DNA from: Bacteroidales bacterium
GTDB taxonomy: Bacteria > Bacteroidota > Bacteroidia > Bacteroidales > UBA7960
DNA: 7,803 nucleotides
Assembly: GCA_007128045.1 (NCBI GenBank)
Contig: SKYG01000276.1
Coordinates: forward strand, 1 to 7,803
Direction of reading: 5' to 3'
Shown here: one piece after another, positions 1 to 5,914 of the stretch
Layout of the letters: each line of letters begins with the position of its first letter
How positions within the stretch are numbered: position 1 is the stretch's first letter
Position numbers and translations under genes: made by a program
The notes under the pieces: generated by a model
The model's input: the letters and a program-made list of their open reading frames with translations, nothing else
Told to the model about the DNA's origin: nothing
Databases searched by the model: none

Positions 1-95
1 GTTTGCGTGACTGATGATGAATGTGAAAACACCTGATTCAGGATCAAAAGCCAACTGGTCGAAAGGGCCCTCAAAGAGCATGCTTTCCTTTCAGC
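1..95 (-). other. Sequence beyond the apparent bamA breakpoint, possibly foreign
   Basis: From about base 95 to the edge, no minus-strand frame gives recognisable BamA. The bamA frame stays open but gives an unnatural Ser/Leu-rich peptide. A second frame closes within a few codons. The third opens after a TGA at 93-91, has an ATG at 81 preceded by AAAGGAAAGC, and runs 27 codons to the edge (MLFEGPFDQLAFDPESG...), with a more natural composition. All three plus-strand frames hit stops quickly. It may be the start or an internal piece of another gene joined to bamA by rearrangement or misassembly. It is too short to identify. Confidence 0.4.
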
Positions 96-1907
96 ATTAT
101 AGCTAAGGTTGTTGGATGTACCATTATCGAACATAAATCGAATGGGGCTATTCAGGATGTCGTAGTTTTGATAGGTGACAAATTGTTGCAGGTAAAACCA
201 GTCGTCCGGGAAAGTGAGTCGTTTTGCCAGTCCAACGGTGGCTCCAAAGATGGAATAGTATCCATAATTGGGATGTGTCTTTGCCAGGTTTTGTCTGTGT
301 GTGGTTTGATAAAGAGAAATACTGAAGTTGTTGGGCTTTTTGCCTCCGAGCCATGGTTCGGAGAAAGATAAATTGTAGGAAACATAGCCGCGTCCATATG
401 TTTGTGCCCTGACTGACAGTCTTTGACCATCGCCTGTTGGCAGTGGCCGCCAGGCTTCTTTTCGAAGGATGTTCCTTGTGCTGAAGTTGTTGAATGTCAG
501 ACCAATGGTGCCAATAATGCGGTTTGCGCCCCATCCCCCCGATAGTTCAATCTGGTCGGAAGATGTTTCTTCGACAATATATTCTATATCTACCGTACCA
601 TCTGCGGGGTTGGGTCTGGGAACGATGTCAATGGTTTCCTGATCAAAGTAGCCAAGCTGGGTGATCTCTCTCTGACTACGTATGATATCGCTGCGGCTGA
701 AGAGCTGCCCCGGGCGGGTTCTGATCTCACGCATGATGACGTGGTCGTTGGTGCGGTTATTTCCCCTGATAGTAACCCTGTTGATGGTGGCTTGTTTCCC
801 TTCGAAGATCCTGATCTCAAGGTCTATGGAGTCATTTTCAACTCGTCTCTCCACAGGATTCAGGTTAAAGAACAGGTAGCCATCATCAAGATACAGTGAA
901 CTCACATCAATGCCGTCAATGTTCATGAACAGGTTTTTCTCCAGTAACTTCTGATTATACAGGTCTCCTGCACGCATTCCCAGAACTTCGTTCAGCACAT
1001 CAGTTGTATATACGGTATTTCCCACCCAATCAATTTTCCGGAAGTAATACCTAGGACCCTCTTCAATAAACAGGTCTATGGCAATACGGTCGTCGTCAGT
1101 AAAATATACAGAGTCAGAAACAATGGTAGCGTCTCTTTTCCCCAATTCATTATAGCGTTCAATAATATTTCGTTTGTCTTCTTCAAATTCTTCCTGCACC
1201 AGTTTGGATGAAGAAAAGATAAAACGCAGGCTACGTTCCCTGGTGTTTTTCATCAGTTTTTTGATCTGTCTGTCGGAGATGACCTCATTGCCATACACAT
1301 TGACACTGCTTATCCTCGTCCTGTTTCCCCTGTCGATCTCGAACTCCAGCCTCATGCTGTTAACCCTTGCCGTATCAACTATTTCTCTGACAGTAACCTG
1401 AGGACGTAAGAAGCCTTTTTCTTCGTAATAATCGGTGATGGCACTTTCGGCCCTGAACAATAAGCTTTCTGTAACGACGTCTCCCCTGACGAGGGTTAAT
1501 GCTTCCCGTAGTTTGTCTTCATCAGATTTCCTGACACCGATAAATTCATAGCTGGATAGTCTTGGTCTTTCGGTTAATTCAATAGTCAGAAAGATAAAGC
1601 CATCCTGAACTGATGATGCTGAGATGGCGACATGCTGGAATAATTGTTGTTTCCATAAGTTATTGATAGCACTGGCAATATCCTCACCTGGCACAAGGAT
1701 TTTCTGGCCTACCACCAACTGACTGACCATGATAACCACATTGTCATCAATAAATTCAGTTCCTGATACAGAAATGCCTCCAATGGTATATTCAATAGGG
1801 TTCAGGTGATCAATACGTATCTGGTCTCCTGTAAGTACCTCCTGAGAGACACTTTGATAGAACGAACATATAGTCAGGGCGAGAGAAAGAAATAATATTT
1901 TAAACAT
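1..1907 (-). CDS. bamA: BamA, outer-membrane protein assembly factor (3' end incomplete; last ~30 codons aberrant)
   Basis: I translated this frame by hand. It is open from the ATG at 1907 to the window edge: 635 codons, no stop. It encodes the central Omp85-family subunit of the BAM complex, which folds beta-barrel proteins into the outer membrane. Residues 1-22 (MFKILFLSLALTICS..., cut near VSQ) are a signal peptide. Five POTRA domains follow at roughly 41-115, 117-193, 197-284, 286-369 and 373-448, with motifs such as YYEEKGFLRPQV (160-171), FRKIDWVGNTVY (289-300) and VTIRGNNRTNDHVIMREI (378-395). The barrel starts near IELSGGWGANRIIGTIGL (453-470) and continues through FNNFSTRNILRKEAW and SFSEPWLGGKKP. 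Homology appears to stop at about residue 604 (NGTSNNLSYN). Residues 605-635 (AERKACSLRALSTSW...) are Ser/Leu-rich and unlike BamA. Bacteroidota BamA usually exceeds 800 residues, so more than half the barrel is missing here, including the L6 RGF/Y motif. Confidence 0.93.
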   Translation of the reverse strand, partial: MFKILFLSLALTICSFYQSVSQEVLTGDQIRIDHLNPIEYTIGGISVSGTEFIDDNVVIMVSQLVVGQKILVPGEDIASAINNLWKQQLFQHVAISASSVQDGFIFLTIELTERPRLSSYEFIGVRKSDEDKLREALTLVRGDVVTESLLFRAESAITDYYEEKGFLRPQVTVREIVDTARVNSMRLEFEIDRGNRTRISSVNVYGNEVISDRQIKKLMKNTRERSLRFIFSSSKLVQEEFEEDKRNIIERYNELGKRDATIVSDSVYFTDDDRIAIDLFIEEGPRYYFRKIDWVGNTVYTTDVLNEVLGMRAGDLYNQKLLEKNLFMNIDGIDVSSLYLDDGYLFFNLNPVERRVENDSIDLEIRIFEGKQATINRVTIRGNNRTNDHVIMREIRTRPGQLFSRSDIIRSQREITQLGYFDQETIDIVPRPNPADGTVDIEYIVEETSSDQIELSGGWGANRIIGTIGLTFNNFSTRNILRKEAWRPLPTGDGQRLSVRAQTYGRGYVSYNLSFSEPWLGGKKPNNFSISLYQTTHRQNLAKTHPNYGYYSIFGATVGLAKRLTFPDDWFYLQQFVTYQNYDILNSPIRFMFDNGTSNNLSYNAERKACSLRALSTSWLLILNQVFSHSSSVTQ

Positions 1908-1941
1908 ATTAAATGTAGTTCGATATTTTAAGTAAGGATTG

Positions 1942-2682
1942 TTAAAGCAACTGTTCAGCAAGTTTCCCAAATCTTCGTTCCCTTCTTTGATAATCAATGA
2001 TGGCTTGTAAAAAGTGCTTTCTTCTGAAATCGGGCCAAAGAACAGGTGTAAAATACAGTTCACTGTAAGCAATTTGCCAAAGCAGGAAATTGCTGACCCT
2101 GAGCTCACCGCTTGTCCGTATCATTAGGTCCGGGTCAGGCAAGCTGTTTGTATTGAGGTGTGATTCAAATAGATTCTGATCAATTTCATCAGGTTTTATT
2201 TCGCCGTTGGCAACTCTTTCGGCAATTCTGCGACTTGCATCTGCAATTTCCCAGCGTGAGCTATAGCTTAAAGCAACGCATACGGTCAGCTTCTCGTTTC
2301 CTGAGGTGATGCTGATTGCTTCCTCCAGTTGTGTCCTGCATGCAGCGGGCAGGGCGTTCAGGTCACCGATTGCCATCAGTTTAACGCCATTCTCATCCAA
2401 TTCAGGTGTTTCATTGCGTATGGCATTTACGAGTAGCTCCATCAGTGTTTTCACTTCACTTTCAGGCCGGCACCAGTTCTCTGTAGAAAAAGCAAAGAAG
2501 GTAAGAAAAGGCACACCGATCTCGGCAGCAGCTTTGACAGTCTGTTTTACAGCTTCTACGCCGTTTTCATGACCATAGTTGCGTTCTTTGCCGCGTTGCC
2601 TGGCCCAACGCCCGTTACCATCCATGATCACAGCCACATGACGCGGTATGCGTTCTTTATCTATCTGCTGCAGTAAATCCAT
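1942..2682 (-). CDS. uppS: Isoprenyl transferase (undecaprenyl diphosphate synthase)
   Basis: This is a 246-residue cis-prenyltransferase that extends farnesyl diphosphate with isopentenyl diphosphate units to C55 undecaprenyl diphosphate, the lipid carrier for peptidoglycan and surface polysaccharides. It acts at the cytoplasmic face of the inner membrane. Family residues align with E. coli UppS: HVAVIMDGNGRWA at 15-27 with catalytic Asp21 (E. coli Asp26); His38 in YGHENG; FFAFSTENWCRP at 62-73 with Phe65, Ser66, Asn69 and Arg72; ALSYSSRWEI at 137-146; and DPDLMIRTSGELRVSNFLLW at 183-202 with Arg189, Arg195 and Ser197. Glu208 in AYSELYF is the expected metal-linked glutamate. The SYSSRWEI version in place of NYGGR is, in my recollection, usual for Bacteroidota. 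No Shine-Dalgarno precedes the ATG. bamA starts 34 bases after the stop, which is consistent with the widespread uppS-bamA pairing. Confidence 0.97.
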   Translation of the reverse strand: MDLLQQIDKERIPRHVAVIMDGNGRWARQRGKERNYGHENGVEAVKQTVKAAAEIGVPFLTFFAFSTENWCRPESEVKTLMELLVNAIRNETPELDENGVKLMAIGDLNALPAACRTQLEEAISITSGNEKLTVCVALSYSSRWEIADASRRIAERVANGEIKPDEIDQNLFESHLNTNSLPDPDLMIRTSGELRVSNFLLWQIAYSELYFTPVLWPDFRRKHFLQAIIDYQRRERRFGKLAEQLL

Positions 2683-2772
2683 TCAATCAATAAATTATGC
2701 TTCCGCAAAAGTGGCACAAATTTCTTAAAATGTTTCGACAAATAAAAGAAAAGGTTCAAAGTTTAATAATTT

Positions 2773-3552
2773 TTAATCAGGATACGGACAGGGAACCCTG
2801 CTGGGATCATTGATTTTAAACGATAATATCAGTCCGAAGAAGGAGTACCAGTCGTTATTCTTCGGGTTGCCTGTAAAATATGGAGGGTTGCCATAACTAA
2901 GATCATCAAGATAGTCTGTACCAGTTCTGCGCATTCCCCATTCTATACCACTGCTGACAAAACGGGTGATGTTAAACTTGAACCCAACCCCGAAAAGAAG
3001 GCTGTATGAAACCAGGCCATAGTCTGTTTCCTTGTCATGCAACCCATACTCGGCTCGCTGATTTACATTGGTGAGGTCTACAATGGCGCCTCCGGGCATC
3101 AGCCTTTTTGGATGAAACGTGAATCCGCCCAATCCTCCAAACAGATATGGTGTGAAAGGTGTGTTCAGGTTACCTGCCTGGTATTGAAGGAAGTTGACCT
3201 CCGTTTGTACGGAAAACTCGTATATGTCGGAGAAAAAACTCAGATCACGCTCCGGATTGTATCCAATGTATGCATCATTGCCTTCTACCCTTAGGTAGTA
3301 TACGTTGCCTCTGACCGACCAATGCTGATTGAAATTCAGCCGGTAAAAAACGCCTCCGCCCGGATTGATCATCACCAGGGGCAACTTGGGATTCAGGTCT
3401 CCCATATAAAATGCACCTCCAAAGGCAACTCCAATTTCGTTCCTTTGTGCCCGGGCTTGCTGATAGCTGGTTGTCAACACCCAAATACAAAGGGTTACCA
3501 GCATTGCCTTAGCCGGGAAACGGGTCTGTAGTAATTGTTTAATGCCCTTCAT
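2773..3552 (-). CDS. DUF6089 family secreted protein, predicted outer-membrane beta-barrel
   Basis: I recognise this as resembling the Bacteroidota DUF6089 family, for which no function is known to me. The reading frame is open from an ATG at 3630 (285 residues). I prefer the ATG at 3552 (MKGIKQLLQ..., 259 residues), because it gives a signal peptide: a basic start, the hydrophobic run MLVTLCIWVL, then a likely cut after ARAQ. The upstream start would bury this signal more than 40 residues in. A third ATG at 3504 (MLVTLC...) is also possible. The mature part begins EIGVAFGGAFYMGDLNP. It alternates polar and hydrophobic residues with many aromatics and glycines, as in small outer-membrane barrels, and includes TPYLFGGLGGFTFHPK, EWGMRRTGTDYLDDLSYG and a final WYSFFGLILSFKIN strand. 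It lies between nadK and uppS-bamA, so it is probably co-expressed with outer-membrane assembly. Membership is judged by eye from remembered family motifs. Confidence 0.85.
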   Translation of the reverse strand: MKGIKQLLQTRFPAKAMLVTLCIWVLTTSYQQARAQRNEIGVAFGGAFYMGDLNPKLPLVMINPGGGVFYRLNFNQHWSVRGNVYYLRVEGNDAYIGYNPERDLSFFSDIYEFSVQTEVNFLQYQAGNLNTPFTPYLFGGLGGFTFHPKRLMPGGAIVDLTNVNQRAEYGLHDKETDYGLVSYSLLFGVGFKFNITRFVSSGIEWGMRRTGTDYLDDLSYGNPPYFTGNPKNNDWYSFFGLILSFKINDPSRVPCPYPD

Positions 3553-3697
3553 AAAAGTCCGGTAGATTGTTGGTTCGTTATGTTTTATTGTTCCAGGGTG
3601 ATACCTGTAATGCTGAATCGGTTGTGACAATATGCTGTGATCAGGATTTGATGGTCTATTGATAACGTTCTCATCAATTATTTATTTTGCCTGGCTA

Positions 3698-4576
3698 TCA
3701 GTTCCTGATGTCCAGTCCCCAGGCTAATTTGTTGCGAATGGTTTTGTAAAAATCCTTTTGTCCCAGACACATCAGGTTTACAGAAAATCTGGCTTTTTTA
3801 ATAATCAGTTCAACGGAAGTTGACAAAGGTTTGGACCTGGAGTCGAGTGTTACCAGAAAATCCTGGGTTCTGCCTGAGATATTGAGACGCACGGTGCTGG
3901 TGTCAGGTACTACAATAGGTCTGACAGTTAAGGTATGGGTAGCAATGGGTGTAATGACTATGTTTTTCGACCCGGGCGAAATGATCGGGCCACCGCAACT
4001 AAGTGAGTATCCTGTTGATCCGGTTGGTGTTGCAACAATCAAACCATCGGCCCAGTAGGTGTTTAAAAACAGGTCATCGACATAGGCACTTATGGTAATC
4101 ATACTTGAGTTGTCGCGTTTTAATACGGTTAGTTCATTTAGTGCATAATTGATGCTTCCAAAAAGATCGTCTGGCGCAACCAATTCTATCAAAGACCTTT
4201 GGTCCAAAGTATAGTTACCTGAGATCAAAGCATCAATGGCAAAAGGTATTTCATCAGCGGCAATAGAGGATAGAAATCCCAGCCTGCCGGTATTTAATCC
4301 AAGCACAGGGATCCCTGAATCCTGTATGATGGTTATGGTGTCGAGCAAGGTGCCATCGCCGCCGATACTGATCAGGCAGCGGATGTCATGATCCAGTTGA
4401 TCGCGGCTTGTGAATGTGTTTACCTGTTTCTCAAACTGTATTCTGTTGTTTATTTGATGATAAAAGTCCTCATACACCAACAGTGTTGACGTTTTCTTTT
4501 CGAGGCTGCTGATAAACCATTGAAATGTTTCGGCAAATGCGGGTCTTATCTCGCGACCGAATAACGCTATCTTCAT
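3698..4576 (-). CDS. nadK: NAD kinase (ATP/polyphosphate-NAD kinase)
   Basis: This 292-residue cytosolic enzyme phosphorylates NAD at the 2'-hydroxyl of the adenosine ribose to give NADP, the only route to NADP in most bacteria. Length and motifs are typical of the family. The N-terminal domain begins MKIALFGRE. The nucleotide-binding GGDGT motif is at 72-76, with Asp74 as the presumed catalytic/metal-linked aspartate. It is followed by LGLNTGRLGFL (92-102), the NE pair at 147-148, and the conserved segment from DGLIVATPTGSTGY (177-190) through SCGGP (193-197). The C-terminal beta-sandwich follows, with PIATHTLTVRPIVVPD at its start. The ATG at 4576 begins the family's usual N-terminus; no Shine-Dalgarno is visible. 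The gene sits between rodA and a DUF6089 gene. Its position just upstream of the DUF6089-uppS-bamA stretch fits a common Bacteroidia gene order as I recall it. Its role is not specific to the envelope, so it is probably a housekeeping member of the operon. Confidence 0.97.
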   Translation of the reverse strand: MKIALFGREIRPAFAETFQWFISSLEKKTSTLLVYEDFYHQINNRIQFEKQVNTFTSRDQLDHDIRCLISIGGDGTLLDTITIIQDSGIPVLGLNTGRLGFLSSIAADEIPFAIDALISGNYTLDQRSLIELVAPDDLFGSINYALNELTVLKRDNSSMITISAYVDDLFLNTYWADGLIVATPTGSTGYSLSCGGPIISPGSKNIVITPIATHTLTVRPIVVPDTSTVRLNISGRTQDFLVTLDSRSKPLSTSVELIIKKARFSVNLMCLGQKDFYKTIRNKLAWGLDIRN

Positions 4577-4651
4577 AGTTAACAGTTTATTATTTGTTAG
4601 GTGAGATCATGTGTCAGCCTATATTGTCTGGGGATTGGTCTGCAAATTGCA

Positions 4652-5914
4652 TTATATCAAATCAAGTCGTTTTGAGTCTAATTTCAGAAAGGTAAACAAC
4701 ATGAAGGTGAAGCCCCATAATGATGACCCTCCGTAACTGAAAAATGGCAAGGGAAGTCCGATTATAGGGATTAGCCCGATGGTCATGCCGATATTTACCA
4801 TGAAATGGAACAAGATGATGGAAGTAATAGAATATCCAAATATGCGGCTAAAGTTGGATTTTTGTCGTTCTGCCATACGAATCAGCCTGATTAGCAATGT
4901 CACGAACAAGATAATAATTACTGAGCTACCCACAAAACCCCACTCTTCGCCTACCGTGCAAAATATAAAATCAGTTCCCTGCTCAGGTACAAAGTTGTAT
5001 TTTGTTTGTGTCCCCTTCAGATAGCCCTTACCCCAGAAACCTCCTGATCCTATGGCAATTTTCGACTGGTGTAAGTTATAGCCAACACCACGACGGTCAA
5101 CATTTTCATCGATAAGTACTTCAATACGTGATTTTTGGTGGGGTTGCAATATATTCTCGTAGGTGTAGTCAACAAAGTATACATAAAACGCCATTACCGC
5201 GAACAATCCAAGCAATTGCGTCAGATCCCTTTTTTTTCGTCTGAGGCGAACGGCGATAACCAGAGTGACCAGCCCCAATGCTCCGATAATAATGAATTCA
5301 TTGACAATCAATGTAAGAATAAACAGGAATATGGCTGTAACCCCAACCACCATCATAGAACCGCTTATATATCCTTCTCTGTATAATACAAGGCTAAATG
5401 CAGCAAAAACCAGTGCTGTTCCGGTGTCATTCTGTAAAAAGATCAGTCCTACCGGTATTCCAATCATCACCAAGGCTATTGCTAATGTTGAGAATGAGGG
5501 GTTCCTGCTTTTTATATCGCCCAGGTATTTAGACAATGCCAGAGCGGTCGCATATTTGGCAAATTCAGCCGGCTGAATGGCAAAACTCCCTATCCTGAAC
5601 CATGATTTGGATGCATTAATCTCGACGCCAAAGAATAAAACACCTATCAGAACCATGATCATAAAGCCATAAATAAGGTACGCAAAGGTCGGAAATATCT
5701 TTACATCGATCATAAAAAGCACGGTTCCAATCAGCAGGGCGGTTATAATCCACAACAGTTGCTTTCCATAATTCTGACTGATGTCAAAAATATTCTGATG
5801 GTTCTCAGTGATCTCTGCCGCAAAAATATTGAACCATCCCATGAATACCATGATCAAAAAGAGGATCAGGGTGGGTTTATCAATATTTTTAAAGAAGTCG
5901 TATTGTTTTCTCAT
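4652..5914 (-). CDS. rodA: RodA, SEDS-family peptidoglycan glycosyltransferase
   Basis: This is a 420-residue polytopic inner-membrane protein of the SEDS family (RodA/FtsW/SpoVE), which polymerises lipid II into glycan strands as the partner of PBP2. Family signatures are clear: SWFRIGSFAIQPAEFAKY at 104-121, the QSKIAIGSGGFWGKG region at 283-297, VPEQGTDFIF at 309-318, GEEWGFVGS at 322-330, and GLPLPFFSYGGSS at 386-398. Asp315 in TDFIF is the expected equivalent of the essential Asp262 of E. coli RodA. The protein is about 50 residues longer than E. coli RodA (about 370). The extra length is in the middle, roughly residues 195-250. It adds hydrophobic segments around a basic loop, RLRRKKRD (223-230), apparently two additional transmembrane helices. 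The ATGA overlap with mrdA fixes the start and implies coupled expression. A 75-base gap with no obvious terminator separates it from nadK. Confidence 0.96.
   Translation of the reverse strand: MRKQYDFFKNIDKPTLILFLIMVFMGWFNIFAAEITENHQNIFDISQNYGKQLLWIITALLIGTVLFMIDVKIFPTFAYLIYGFMIMVLIGVLFFGVEINASKSWFRIGSFAIQPAEFAKYATALALSKYLGDIKSRNPSFSTLAIALVMIGIPVGLIFLQNDTGTALVFAAFSLVLYREGYISGSMMVVGVTAIFLFILTLIVNEFIIIGALGLVTLVIAVRLRRKKRDLTQLLGLFAVMAFYVYFVDYTYENILQPHQKSRIEVLIDENVDRRGVGYNLHQSKIAIGSGGFWGKGYLKGTQTKYNFVPEQGTDFIFCTVGEEWGFVGSSVIIILFVTLLIRLIRMAERQKSNFSRIFGYSITSIILFHFMVNIGMTIGLIPIIGLPLPFFSYGGSSLWGFTFMLFTFLKLDSKRLDLI

Noticed and set aside
61..87. Inverted repeat GAAAG...CTTTC with GGGCCC and AGCATGCT palindromes near the bamA breakpoint
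   Set aside because: The outer stem is only five base pairs and the palindromes are short restriction-site-like words expected by chance. There is no flanking duplication or transposon end to support an insertion or attachment site.
148..534. Open minus-strand frame of 128 codons inside bamA
   Set aside because: It overlaps the bamA frame throughout, and that frame reads as clear BamA barrel and late POTRA sequence. This peptide is rich in His, Trp, Gln and Lys and shows no domain, so it is a shadow frame.
2706..2713. Possible -7 promoter box (CACTTTTG on the minus strand) before uppS
   Set aside because: It misses the first base of TAnnTTTG, and the nearest upstream TTTG (2742-2739) is 25 bases away, longer than the usual spacing of about 19. 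It is too weak to list as a feature.
4577..4651. Possible terminator or regulatory RNA between rodA and nadK
   Set aside because: I looked for a GC-rich stem followed by a T-run in the direction of transcription and found only short imperfect inverted repeats around GTTAAC. Nothing supports a terminator or riboswitch.
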